From NCBI GenBank assembly GCA_903873475.1, contig CAIQON010000252.1:1-55389 (forward strand): a stretch of 55,389 nt of DNA, written 5' to 3'. The position numbers and the translations under genes are program-made. Positions 24,341-32,479 of this stretch are shown here, piece by piece. Within the stretch, counting starts at the first letter, position 1, and each line of letters begins with the position of its first letter. This DNA is from an uncultured bacterium (GTDB lineage: Bacteria; Pseudomonadota; Gammaproteobacteria; Burkholderiales; CAIKXV01). The notes beneath the pieces are model-generated. The model saw only the letters and a program-made list of their open reading frames with translations. It searched no databases and was not told the DNA's origin.

Positions 24341-26488
24341 CTATCGCGCATCGAACTCGAACACGACGATCTCGTGGTCGTCCAGGCGGTCCACCACCAC
24401 TTCGGCGCGCCCATCGCGCATCACCGGTACCAGCGCCGTCTCGCTCGATGCCAGGCGCACCGCGCGCGGCGGCTCGCCACCGTCGCAGCGCAGCGACACC
24501 ACGATACCCGACACCGGATGGATGGCGGTGCCGGGATGCCGCCAGCCGGTGTTCAGGTGCTTGCCCACCGGGAAGTTCACCAGGTGCACCAGGTCGCGGC
24601 GTCCCTCAGGTGTCGCTTGCCGCATGTGCGTCGCGTCGACATGGTCTGGGGCACCGATGAGCACCTCGCGCACCTCGCCGATCGCCCAGGACACGGCATT
24701 GGCCAGCACGCGGCCGAGGTCCGGAAAGCCGTAGTGGTAGAACAGTGCATCGATCTGGTTGGCGAAGTACACGACCCGCCCGGCACCGAAGGCGCCGCGC
24801 AGCGCGACCGGGATGTCGGTGCCGCTGCCGATCGCACTGTACTCGGGGATGCTGATCGTCGCGCCCGAGTGCGCGATCACCGGCGGGATCAGGGTCAACG
24901 GCACCTCGCGTCCGGCGGCCGGGTCTGCTTCCAGTTCCACCAGGGCACCGTCATTGGGCAGCAGGTCGGTGTCGCCGATGCCATCTAGCAGCGGATCGTC
25001 GCGGCGCTCCAGCTTCGCATAGGACGACTTCAGGTCGCGCCGCACGCCAGTGCGCCGCGCACCGAGCAACGCATCGAGCTCGGGCCGGTGCGCGGGCTCG
25101 CCACGGGCATCGTAGCGGCCGGTCTCGAAGCTGCAGACCAGCGATCCGCCGCCCTTCACCCACTCGACGAGCAGGTCGATCGCCGCATCGCTCAGGCAGG
25201 CCGCGTTCGGCAGCACGAGCGCGCGGTAGCGGCCGAGCGTCGCGGCATCCAGGAACTTGTCCGACAGCATGTCGAACGGAATGTGCGCTTCCTGCAGCGC
25301 GCAGTAGGTGCCGCGCACCGGATCGAAGTAACGCGGGCCCGGCTTGCCACGTCCGTAGTTGTCCTGCGTGTAGCGGGAGAACACCACCGCCACCTGCGCG
25401 GCCGAGCGCGCACCGTCGAAGTAGCCTTCCCAGCGCGCCAGCCGGGCGAACACCTCGCGCATCGGCGCAAGCGAGCGGCGGTCGAACAGCGGCGAATAGC
25501 CGCCGTTGATGTGCAGCCAGCTCGACACCCCGTTCGCGAACTGCTGCGCGATCCACGCCCGGTTCTCCGCCTCGGGGGTCGCCGACAGCCGCCACCACGG
25601 ATAGAAGTAGCTCACCGTCATCCAGCGCGGCCGGTCGGGACCGAGCGAGGCGAGGTACTTCGCCTGGATGCCCGGCCACCAGGGCGCGGTATTGCGCCGC
25701 TGGCATTCGAAGGTCAGCACGTCCTGGCCGTCCAGCCAGTAGTCGATGTCCCAGCCACCGATCTGGATGGTCTCGAGCGACTCCATCAGCTGCACCGCCG
25801 AGATGAAGATCGCCTTCGGATTGGCCGCATGGATCGCGCCATGCATCAGCTTCACCCAGTCGGCGATCTGCCGGTAGCGCCATTCGTTGAACGTCCGCCA
25901 GACGGGGTTCTCCCAGTCTTCCTCGAGCGGGATCGCCTCGCCGGCATGCGCACGGAACGAGGCCTGGCAGGAGGCGCAGTAGCAGATGGCGGTATCCCAC
26001 GCCCCGAACTTGCCGGCGTTGTTCCAGATGCCGTCCACCGGATAGCGGGTCAGTATCTCGGTGACGACCTCGGCCATGCGGCTGCGGTAATAGGTACCGC
26101 TCGGGCAGGTCACGTAATGGTCGCTGACCTCGCACAGGTTGCCGTCGCGGTCGCGGGTGAACCATTCCGGATGCACGTCTGCCAGCGCCTTCGGCGCGCA
26201 GCTCGGGTCGATACGAGCCAGCACATGCATGCCCTCGCGGTGCGCGACTGGCACGATCTCGTCCAGCAGGTCGCGCGAGCCGAGTCCGCTGCTGATGCGG
26301 TGGCCATCGATCTGCGTCTGGTAGAACGCGACGATGCCGCCGCCGCTGATGCAGAACGCGGTGGCGGAGAACTGCTTCGCGTCGGCCACCAGCGCCTCCG
26401 CGTCGATGCGCGGCTCGTCGCCTTCGCGCAGGTTGATCAGCAGGACCCGGTTGGGTCCCTGCCACCAGGGTCTTTCCTGTTCGGTCAT
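24341..26488 (-). CDS. Large glycoside-hydrolase-like protein (GHL6/beta-galactosidase-trimerisation type)
   Basis: The 715-residue protein has no obvious signal peptide. The N-terminal half looks like a (beta/alpha)8 barrel of the hypothetical glycosyl hydrolase 6 group: FCISGGGIVAFYQT, GMHVLARIDPSCAPKAL, HPEWFTRDRDGNL, YPVDGIWNNAGKFG and CYCASCQASF. A GATase-like domain follows near residues 410-480 (RYRALVLPNAACLSDAAIDL), as in beta-galactosidase trimerisation domains, and then a beta-rich C-terminus. ATG 26488-26486 has GGAGAGA upstream. The CYCASC motif could bind metal or be structural. A Bug gene lies downstream. Substrate unknown. Confidence 0.75.
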   Translation of the reverse strand: MTEQERPWWQGPNRVLLINLREGDEPRIDAEALVADAKQFSATAFCISGGGIVAFYQTQIDGHRISSGLGSRDLLDEIVPVAHREGMHVLARIDPSCAPKALADVHPEWFTRDRDGNLCEVSDHYVTCPSGTYYRSRMAEVVTEILTRYPVDGIWNNAGKFGAWDTAICYCASCQASFRAHAGEAIPLEEDWENPVWRTFNEWRYRQIADWVKLMHGAIHAANPKAIFISAVQLMESLETIQIGGWDIDYWLDGQDVLTFECQRRNTAPWWPGIQAKYLASLGPDRPRWMTVSYFYPWWRLSATPEAENRAWIAQQFANGVSSWLHINGGYSPLFDRRSLAPMREVFARLARWEGYFDGARSAAQVAVVFSRYTQDNYGRGKPGPRYFDPVRGTYCALQEAHIPFDMLSDKFLDAATLGRYRALVLPNAACLSDAAIDLLVEWVKGGGSLVCSFETGRYDARGEPAHRPELDALLGARRTGVRRDLKSSYAKLERRDDPLLDGIGDTDLLPNDGALVELEADPAAGREVPLTLIPPVIAHSGATISIPEYSAIGSGTDIPVALRGAFGAGRVVYFANQIDALFYHYGFPDLGRVLANAVSWAIGEVREVLIGAPDHVDATHMRQATPEGRRDLVHLVNFPVGKHLNTGWRHPGTAIHPVSGIVVSLRCDGGEPPRAVRLASSETALVPVMRDGRAEVVVDRLDDHEIVVFEFDAR

Positions 26489-26613
26489 GCCGTCTCTCCG
26501 GGGCTGGCCGGCCTGGCCGCTGCGTGTCACGGGTCAGTTTCGCGGGTCACTGGTGCCGATGGCCTTGCCGTAACGGATGATAGCGCCGGACAGTAATGGC
26601 AGGCAGGCGATTC

Positions 26614-26630
26614 TTGCCAAATTTTGCCAA
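26614..26630. promoter_or_regulatory. Direct repeat ttgccaa spaced 10 bp, candidate ParD operator
   Basis: TTGCCAA occurs at 26614-26620 and 26624-26630, one helical turn apart, about 20 bases before the parD start and just upstream of a possible -10 (gctagt). Ribbon-helix-helix antitoxins often bind such spaced repeats. This is inferred from position only. Confidence 0.45.
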
Positions 26631-26648
26631 CAAGGCTAGTCTCGTTCC

Positions 26649-26900
26649 ATGAGCACGATGAACATCTCCCTTCCCGAGACCCTCAAGTCCTTCGTCGATG
26701 AACAGGTCACGGAACGTGGTTATGGCACCAGCAGCGAGTACGTGCGCGACCTGATCCGCAAGGATCAGGATCGGCAGAAGCTTCGCGGAATGCTGCTGTC
26801 GGCAACGACCAGAGAATCGAGCCGCCCCGCCGATGAGGCCTACTTTGACTCGCTTCGACAGCGCGTGCGCAGGGCGGAGAAGAGCGGCAACGGCAAGTGA
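26649..26900 (+). CDS. parD: ParD-family antitoxin
   Basis: The 83-residue protein has a ribbon-helix-helix domain (MNISLPETLKSFVDEQV, GYGTSSEYVRDLIRKDQ). A C-terminal helix (DEAYFDSLRQRVRRAE) wraps the toxin in known ParD structures. The toxin GTG overlaps its stop by four bases. Candidate operator repeats lie directly upstream. The pair looks complete. Confidence 0.9.
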   Translation: MSTMNISLPETLKSFVDEQVTERGYGTSSEYVRDLIRKDQDRQKLRGMLLSATTRESSRPADEAYFDSLRQRVRRAEKSGNGK

Positions 26901-27229
26901 AGGGCAAGCGGGTGATTCCGCGTCCGCGCGCTACCGAGGACGCGGAAGAGGCGGTTCGGCACTACATCGACGCCGATGCTGCGCAGGCTGCCCTCGGATT
27001 CATCGCCGCGCTGGAGCAGGCGTATGCACGACTGGCCGTCCATCCGGCCATCGGGTCACCCCGCTACGCACACGAGCTGGGATTACCGGGACTGCGCTGC
27101 TGGCCGCTGGCACGCTTCCCGTATCTGGTGTTTTATGCAGAGCGCGCGGAGTACATCGATGTGTGGCGGGTACTTCACAGTCGAAAGGACATTCCGGAAT
27201 GGATGCAGGAGCCGGACACTCAGGGATGA
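26897..27229 (+). CDS. parE: ParE/RelE-superfamily toxin
   Basis: The 110-residue protein starts at GTG 26897. The fold is recognisable from RATEDAEEAVRHYIDADAAQ, then HPAIGSPRYAHELGLPGLRC, FPYLVFYAE and WRVLHSRKDIPEW at the C-terminus, as in ParE proteins that poison DNA gyrase. It is translationally coupled to parD. The next gene, a Bug receptor, starts 55 bases later and may be read through. Confidence 0.9.
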   Translation: MKGKRVIPRPRATEDAEEAVRHYIDADAAQAALGFIAALEQAYARLAVHPAIGSPRYAHELGLPGLRCWPLARFPYLVFYAERAEYIDVWRVLHSRKDIPEWMQEPDTQG

Positions 27230-27284
27230 ACCGGTCCCACAGGTATGGCTTGCCGTGCAACGCGTGTCGCCGCATACTTTTCTG

Positions 27285-28343
27285 ATGATTCATACCGTGC
27301 GCAGGATGCCCGTTGCCGTCACTTCCGGGTCCGCACCGAGCGCGTGCGGGCGATCAGCCTTTCCGGGTTCGTTGATCGCAGTGCTGTCAGCCGTCATGAC
27401 CTTCAGTGCGGCGCATGCACAGTCACAGTCCTGGCCTGCGCGTCCGATCCGTCTCGTGGTGCCTTTCGCCCCGGGCGGTTCGACCGACGTGCTGGCGCGC
27501 GTGCTGGGTCAGAAGCTCGGCGAGAAGCTCGGCCAGCCGTTCCTGATCGACAACCGTGCCGGCGCCGGCGGCACGATCGGCACGGCGATCGCAGCCAAGT
27601 CGAACAGCGACGGCTACACGCTGGTGCTCGGCACCACCAGCACGCTGGCGATCAACGCGAGCCTGTACCCGAGGCTCGCCTACGACGTCGCGCGCGACCT
27701 TGCGCCGATCGTGCTGCTGGCGAAGGGCCCGTTCGTGCTGATGTCCACGCCAGGCCTGCCGGTGACATCGCTGAAGGAGCTGATCGCCTACGCGAAGGCG
27801 CGGCCGGGGAAGCTGTCGATCGCCTCATCGGGCAACGGCACCTCGGTGCACCTGTCGGCCGAGCTGTTCAAGATGGTGGCGCAGCTGCCCGACATCGTGC
27901 ACATCCCGTTCAAGGGTGGCGGCCCGGCCGGCGTCGCGCTGATGGCCGGCGAAGTACAGCTGATGATCAACGACCTGCCACCGGCGATTGGCCCGATCCG
28001 CGCCGGCAAGCTGCGGGCACTGGCGGTGGCAGACAGCCGGCGCTCGCCGCTGCTGCCCGACGTGCCCACGTTCGCGGAGGCAGGCCTGCCCGGCTACGAG
28101 TCGCTGTCCTGGTTCGGGCTGCTGGCGCCGGCCGGTACACCCGCTGCGATCGTCACGCTGCTCAACAGCACCACCGGCGCGATCCTCGCGAACGACCGCG
28201 ACCTGCGTGCACGGTTCACCGAACTGGGCGTGGAGCCGATCGGAGGCACGCCCGCCCAGCTCGCCGCTTTCGCCCGCGAAGAGACACGCAAGTGGTCGGC
28301 GGTGGTGAAGAAGGCCAACGTCGCGATCGAAGGAGGCTCCTGA
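27285..28343 (+). CDS. Bug/TctC-type periplasmic receptor (no. 5)
   Basis: Starting at ATG 27285 the protein has 352 residues; ATG 27306 would fit the signal peptide equally well, and neither has a strong ribosome-binding site. The signal ends near residue 45 (SAAHAQ). Blocks are WPARPIRLVVPFAPGGSTDV, SDGYTLVLG and VHIPFKGGGPAG. The stop overlaps the ATG of the PhyH-type gene by one base (TGATG), which ties receptor and dioxygenase together. Confidence 0.9.
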   Translation: MIHTVRRMPVAVTSGSAPSACGRSAFPGSLIAVLSAVMTFSAAHAQSQSWPARPIRLVVPFAPGGSTDVLARVLGQKLGEKLGQPFLIDNRAGAGGTIGTAIAAKSNSDGYTLVLGTTSTLAINASLYPRLAYDVARDLAPIVLLAKGPFVLMSTPGLPVTSLKELIAYAKARPGKLSIASSGNGTSVHLSAELFKMVAQLPDIVHIPFKGGGPAGVALMAGEVQLMINDLPPAIGPIRAGKLRALAVADSRRSPLLPDVPTFAEAGLPGYESLSWFGLLAPAGTPAAIVTLLNSTTGAILANDRDLRARFTELGVEPIGGTPAQLAAFAREETRKWSAVVKKANVAIEGGS

Positions 28344-29188
28344 TGAAGCGGCTGACCGAGGCGCAAGCGAAGGAGTACGCAGCCGAGGGCTGCACGCATC
28401 CGGTCCGCGTGTTCAGCGCAGCGCAGGCAGCCCACTACCTGTCCTGCCTCGAAGCGGGCGAGCGGTCCATGGGTGCCGAGTTCAAGAAGGTGCTGCGCAC
28501 CAAGGCCCATCTGTCGCTCAAGTGGGTGGACGAGATGATCCACGACAGCAACGTGCTCGACGCGGTCGAGGACGTCATCGGCCCCGACATCCTGCTCTAC
28601 AACCTCACCGTCTGGATCAAGAACGCGAACGATCCGTCGTTCGTCGGCTGGCACCAGGACTCCACCTACTTCCCGCTCGACCCGGCCGTGCAGGTCACCG
28701 CCTGGATCGCGCTGACCGACAGCATCGCGGAGAACGGCAGCGTCAACTACCTCCCGGGCAGCCAAACGCTCGGCCAGCTGCGCCATGCCGAGGCGCCCGG
28801 CGACGGCAGCCTGCTGTCCAAGGGACAGCACATCATCGAGCCGGTGGACTCCAGCGTGGTGAAGACCATCCCGCTGCAGCCGGGCGAGATGTCGCTGCAC
28901 CACACGCGGCTGGTGCACTATTCCGACCCGAATAACAGTTCGCGCCGGCGCATCGGCCTCGGCGTGAGCTACATTCCGACGTCGGTGCGCTGCACCGGCT
29001 CGGTCCGGCACACGGCCATGCTGATGCGCGGGGTCGACCGCCACAACCATTTCGACCACGAACCGAGGGTCCGTTTCGACTTCGACCCGGAGGTCACCGC
29101 CTTCCGCACCGATGCGGTCGCGCGCTACTACGCTGCCCGCGACGAGCAGGTCGAAGTCCGCGCCCGCGAATTCGCGGCAGCCCGTTGA
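28343..29188 (+). CDS. Phytanoyl-CoA dioxygenase (PhyH)-family Fe(II)/2-oxoglutarate enzyme
   Basis: The 281-residue cytoplasmic oxygenase has iron ligands in GWHQDSTYF (His and Asp) and in the distal His of HHTRLVHYSDP. An Arg for 2-oxoglutarate follows in SSRRRIGLGVSY. Bacterial members hydroxylate diverse small molecules, so the name does not fix the substrate. GGAGG precedes the ATG. It is the second gene of the operon Bug, PhyH, SDR and slyX. Confidence 0.88.
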   Translation: MKRLTEAQAKEYAAEGCTHPVRVFSAAQAAHYLSCLEAGERSMGAEFKKVLRTKAHLSLKWVDEMIHDSNVLDAVEDVIGPDILLYNLTVWIKNANDPSFVGWHQDSTYFPLDPAVQVTAWIALTDSIAENGSVNYLPGSQTLGQLRHAEAPGDGSLLSKGQHIIEPVDSSVVKTIPLQPGEMSLHHTRLVHYSDPNNSSRRRIGLGVSYIPTSVRCTGSVRHTAMLMRGVDRHNHFDHEPRVRFDFDPEVTAFRTDAVARYYAARDEQVEVRAREFAAAR

Positions 29189-29201
29189 ACCAGGAGACAC
29201 C

Positions 29202-29975
29202 ATGGCATCGATGAAGGGCCGGTTCTGCGTCGTCACCGGCGCATCCACGCAGCACGGCATCGGCAACACGATCGCCAGGCGCTTCGCCGAGGCCGGCGCA
29301 TCGGTGTTCCTCGTCGCCGAAGGCACGAAGGAACAACTCGAGACCGCACAGGCCGAGTGCCGGGCCTACCCGGAGGCCGGGACGATCGAGTACGGCATCT
29401 ACGATCTTTCCATTGCCGGCAACGCCGAGGCAATGATCGCCGACGCACACAAGCGGTTCGGCCGCATCGACGTGCTGGTGAACAACGCCGGCATCCGCGC
29501 GCCGTACAACTTCGGCGACTACACCCGCGCACAGTTCGACGCCGTGGTCGGCGTGAACATCGCCACGCCGTTCTTCGCCAGCCAGGCCGTGGTGCCCATC
29601 ATGCGTGCCCAGGGCGGCGGGCGGATCATCCATATCGCCAGCCAGCTCGGCCATGTGACCTACGCGAAGCGCGCACTGTACGGCCTGACCAAGGCCGCGC
29701 TGCTGCACCTCACCAAGTCGATGGCCTATGAACTGGGCAAGGACAACATCCAGGTGAACTCGGTCAGCCCCGGGCCGATCAAGACCCAGCCGCTGATCGA
29801 CCGCCTGCGTACCGAACCGGAAGAGATGGCCCGCCGCGTCAGCCAGTACGTGCCGCTCGGCCGGCTGGGCGAGCCCGGCGAGATCGCCGATGTCGCGTTC
29901 TTCCTCGCCACCGACGCGCCCGCCTTCCTGCAGGGCGAGGACATCTGCGTCGATGGCGGATACATCAACCACTGA
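29202..29975 (+). CDS. Short-chain dehydrogenase/reductase (SDR)
   Basis: The 257-residue protein has TGASTQHGIGN (12-22), a longer cofactor loop than usual, NNAG (94-97), Ser147, Tyr160 and Lys164 (YGLTK), and a C-terminal CVDGGYIN. GGAG lies upstream of ATG 29202, which is 13 bases after the dioxygenase stop. It could oxidise the alcohol formed by the PhyH-type enzyme, a reasonable but untested inference. Confidence 0.9.
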   Translation: MASMKGRFCVVTGASTQHGIGNTIARRFAEAGASVFLVAEGTKEQLETAQAECRAYPEAGTIEYGIYDLSIAGNAEAMIADAHKRFGRIDVLVNNAGIRAPYNFGDYTRAQFDAVVGVNIATPFFASQAVVPIMRAQGGGRIIHIASQLGHVTYAKRALYGLTKAALLHLTKSMAYELGKDNIQVNSVSPGPIKTQPLIDRLRTEPEEMARRVSQYVPLGRLGEPGEIADVAFFLATDAPAFLQGEDICVDGGYINH

Positions 29976-30223
29976 TGGCAGGCACGGGCGACGACACCGG
30001 CGCGCCGGGCATCGACGAGCGTCTGATGGCGCTCGAGGTCAAGGCGAGCTTCACCGAGGACCTGCTCGACGAACTCAACCGCACGGTCGCACGCCAGCAG
30101 CAGCAGCTCGAAGCGATCGCGCGGGAGCTGGTGCGGCTGCGCGGGCAGGTGCGGGAGATGGGCGAGCAGGATGCAAGCGGAGACGGGACAGGAACGAGGC
30201 AGGAAGTGCCGCCGCACTACTGA
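29975..30223 (+). CDS. slyX: SlyX-family protein
   Basis: The 82-residue coiled-coil protein has the family core DERLMALEVKASFTEDLLDE followed by LNRTVARQQQQLEAIARELV. Its ATG overlaps the SDR stop (TGATG). SlyX is a small conserved proteobacterial protein whose function is still unclear. Its place at the end of a catabolic operon may simply reflect local arrangement. The last 20 residues are low-complexity. Confidence 0.9.
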   Translation: MAGTGDDTGAPGIDERLMALEVKASFTEDLLDELNRTVARQQQQLEAIARELVRLRGQVREMGEQDASGDGTGTRQEVPPHY

Positions 30224-30291
30224 GACTGCCCAGTAGAAACACCGGGCAGCCCTCGCCCGGTTGAAACCACGCCCGTCCGACGTTAGCATAT

Positions 30292-30307
30292 TGGTGTTTT
30301 GACACCA
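30292..30307. promoter_or_regulatory. Inverted repeat TGGTGT-TTTG-ACACCA, candidate VapBC operator
   Basis: Perfect 6-bp arms surround a 4-base spacer, 18 bases before the antitoxin ATG (30325). The AT-rich sequence just upstream (agcatatt) could hold a -10. The location fits autoregulation by the downstream antitoxin. Confidence 0.5.
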
Positions 30308-30324
30308 GATCGCACCGCGCCCCC

Positions 30325-30564
30325 ATGAGCCGTCTCACGATCACGCTATCCGAGTCCCGATATCGCGCACTCAAGGAAGCGTCCGTGCAGCGCGACAAGA
30401 CCATCGGTCAACTGATCGACGAGAGCCTCGACTTTTACGGGATCAAGTCGCGGGAAGACGCACGCGATCTCGTAAGGCGCGCCCGGACCAACGCTGGCAT
30501 GACGGAAACCGATGCGATGGAGGTAGCCCTGGCAGCCGTGAAGTCCGTCCGACGGCAGCCGTGA
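30325..30564 (+). CDS. Ribbon-helix-helix antitoxin (VapB-like)
   Basis: The 79-residue protein opens MSRLTITLSESRYRALKEAS, a CopG-like DNA-binding domain. A helix (TIGQLIDESLDFYGI) and a toxin-binding tail ending in AVKSVRRQP follow. It overlaps the PIN toxin gene by four bases (GTGA). The upstream palindrome is the likely operator. Confidence 0.82.
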   Translation: MSRLTITLSESRYRALKEASVQRDKTIGQLIDESLDFYGIKSREDARDLVRRARTNAGMTETDAMEVALAAVKSVRRQP

Positions 30565-30989
30565 GCAGGATACCCCTCGCGCTGGTAGACACGAATGTCG
30601 TGGTGGCGGGGCTTCTGACGAAAAGCGAGATGTCTCCGGCGGCCCGGATCCTGGACGGGATGTTGTCGGCCCGTTTTCCGTTCGTCCTGTCCGAACAGGT
30701 CATTGCCGAGTATCGCGCGGTACTCGTGCGAAAGAAGCTGCAGAAGCTCCATGGGCTCAGCGCTTCCGAGACGGATGCCCTTCTCATTGACATCGTCCAG
30801 CACGCAATCGTGCTGGTCCCCCTGGACAAGGCACCAGCTGCGCCGGAGCACGGGGATCAATTGCTGTGGAACCTGCTTGCGGCAAGGAGCGATCTGCATC
30901 TGGTCACAGGAGACAAGCTGCTGCTTGCCGCGCTGGACATGAAGGGCCGGGTGCTGACGCCCGCGCAGTTTGCCGCCCTGATGCCCTGA
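30561..30989 (+). CDS. PIN-domain toxin (COG1569-like)
   Basis: The 142-residue protein starts at GTG 30561. Acidic residues expected at the nuclease site are Asp10 (LVDTNVVVAGL), Glu50 (VIAEYRAVL), Asp99 (EHGDQLLWNLL) and Asp118 (LVTGDKLLL). The order and spacing match the PIN toxins that pair with short RHH antitoxins. Complete and probably functional. Confidence 0.87.
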   Translation: MSRIPLALVDTNVVVAGLLTKSEMSPAARILDGMLSARFPFVLSEQVIAEYRAVLVRKKLQKLHGLSASETDALLIDIVQHAIVLVPLDKAPAAPEHGDQLLWNLLAARSDLHLVTGDKLLLAALDMKGRVLTPAQFAALMP

Positions 30990-31004
30990 ATGCCGGACCA
31001 GATA

Positions 31005-31018
31005 CCGCTGGCCAGCGG
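31005..31018. promoter_or_regulatory. Perfect 14-bp palindrome upstream of Bug no. 6
   Basis: CCGCTGGCCAGCGG reads the same on both strands and lies 49 bases before the Bug start. A weak sigma-54-like pair (TGGCGC, five bases, ATGCT) follows at 31022-31037 with the correct GG to GC spacing. Either could be regulatory; the evidence is positional. Confidence 0.35.
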
Positions 31019-31066
31019 CGGTGGCGCGCTCTATGCTTCGCCGCACAGTTCACTGTGAGGGCCAGC

Positions 31067-32050
31067 ATGGAACACACGTCGCGATCGATCCTGGTGGCAG
31101 CCGCCACGTCCCTCACCCTGGTCCCACTGCTGGCATCGGCCCAGCCCGCCCCCGACTACCCCAAGCGCCCGATCCGCATCCTCGTCGGCTTCTCCGCCGG
31201 CAGCACCGCAGACCTGCTGCCGCGCATCGCCGGCCAGCGGCTGACCGAAGCCTGGGGACAGCCGGTGATCGTCGACAACCGGCCCAGCGCCGGCGGCATC
31301 GTCGCGGCCGAGATCGTGGCCAAGGCGACGCCGGACGGGCACACGCTGCTGTCGGTGTCGGCTGGCCACGCGGTATCGGCAGCGCTCTACAAGAGCCTGC
31401 CCTACGATACGTTGAAGGACTTCGCCGGCATCACCCGCTTCGCGAACGTGCCCAGCATCCTGGTCGTGGCACCCGCTTCGGGCATCAAGTCGGTCAAGGA
31501 CATCATTGCGCTGGCCAGGGCCAAGCCCGGCACCCTCACCTATTCGACTCCAGGCATCGGCAGCGCCAACCACCTCGCAGGCGAACTGCTGAAGAACCTC
31601 GCCGGCATCGACGTCACGCATGTGCCGTTCAAGGGCATCCCGGAGGCGATGACCGGCGCGATGACCGGAGCCATCACCTTCAACCTGTCGCCGATCCTGA
31701 ACGTGGTGCCACTGGTGAACACCGGCAAGCTGCTCGCGATCGCGACCACCACCGGCGCCCGCGCCAGCGCACTGCCCGACGTGCCCACTATCGGTGAGTC
31801 CGGCGTGAACGGCTACATCTTCGATCCGTGGTTCGGCATCCTGACCACGGCGCGCACGCCGCGGGCCATCGTCAACCAGCTCAACCAGGAAATCGTGCGC
31901 TCGATGGCGCTGCCCGAGATCAAGGCTCGTCTGGCGTCGCTCGGCGCGGAACCCGCACCGCTGTCGCCGGAACAGTTCGACGCGCATATCCGAAGCGAGA
32001 TCGACAAGTTCCGCAAGATCGTCGCGAGCGCGAACATCAAGGTGGAGTGA
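31067..32050 (+). CDS. Bug/TctC-type periplasmic receptor (no. 6)
   Basis: The 327-residue protein has a signal to about residue 25 (PLLASAQ). The usual P-PGG block is altered to YPKRPIRILVGFSAGSTADL. Further blocks are TPDGHTLLS (His for Tyr) and THVPFKGIPEAM. The altered ligand-loop residues may mean a different substrate class. It follows the VapBC pair by 77 bases, with GTGAGG as ribosome-binding site. No enzyme gene is cotranscribed; the next gene is 150 bases away. Confidence 0.9.
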   Translation: MEHTSRSILVAAATSLTLVPLLASAQPAPDYPKRPIRILVGFSAGSTADLLPRIAGQRLTEAWGQPVIVDNRPSAGGIVAAEIVAKATPDGHTLLSVSAGHAVSAALYKSLPYDTLKDFAGITRFANVPSILVVAPASGIKSVKDIIALARAKPGTLTYSTPGIGSANHLAGELLKNLAGIDVTHVPFKGIPEAMTGAMTGAITFNLSPILNVVPLVNTGKLLAIATTTGARASALPDVPTIGESGVNGYIFDPWFGILTTARTPRAIVNQLNQEIVRSMALPEIKARLASLGAEPAPLSPEQFDAHIRSEIDKFRKIVASANIKVE

Positions 32051-32200
32051 GCTCAGCGCGGCATCGCTGTCCTGGCGCACCGGAAGATGTCTTCATGCCG
32101 ACCGTCATACAAACTTGACAGGTGCAATTGTCCATATAGCGTGTCAGACTTCCGCCACGCACGCCACCAGCCTGCGCGTGCTCACAACGGGAGCCCCGCC

Positions 32201-32452
32201 ATGAATAGCCTCATCGTTTCGTTCCTCGTCTTCGGTGCACTGTTCGGCCTGGCCACCTACCCGGTCCGCCATCTGTTCAGCGAGGGCACGGTCTCTCGCA
32301 GCGACAACGGCGAACGCGGTCCGATGGACGGCCGGACCATGTGGGTCGCGATCAGCGTCTTCCTCTGGCCGATCCTGATGTTCACCGGGCTCTACACGTT
32401 GGTCTACAAGCGCGCACGTGTGCAGCGGCAGCGCAGCACGCTGCACGGGTAA
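32201..32452 (+). CDS. Small two-helix inner-membrane protein
   Basis: The 83-residue protein starts at ATG 32201. Helix 1 is SLIVSFLVFGALFGLATYPV and helix 2 is WVAISVFLWPILMFTGLYTL. A hydrophilic loop with Arg and Asp lies between, and the tail is basic. The family is unknown. The 150-base upstream region holds AT-rich sequence (gtcatacaaacttgaca) that may contain a promoter. Confidence 0.6.
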   Translation: MNSLIVSFLVFGALFGLATYPVRHLFSEGTVSRSDNGERGPMDGRTMWVAISVFLWPILMFTGLYTLVYKRARVQRQRSTLHG

Positions 32453-32479
32453 CGGCCGACCGGGGAAGGGCCGCCGGCA

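Noticed and set aside
24951-26596. Long open frames on both strands overlapping the glycoside-hydrolase-like gene
   Set aside because: Only the 24341-26488 minus-strand frame gives folded-protein motifs; the others are Arg/Ala-rich shadows.
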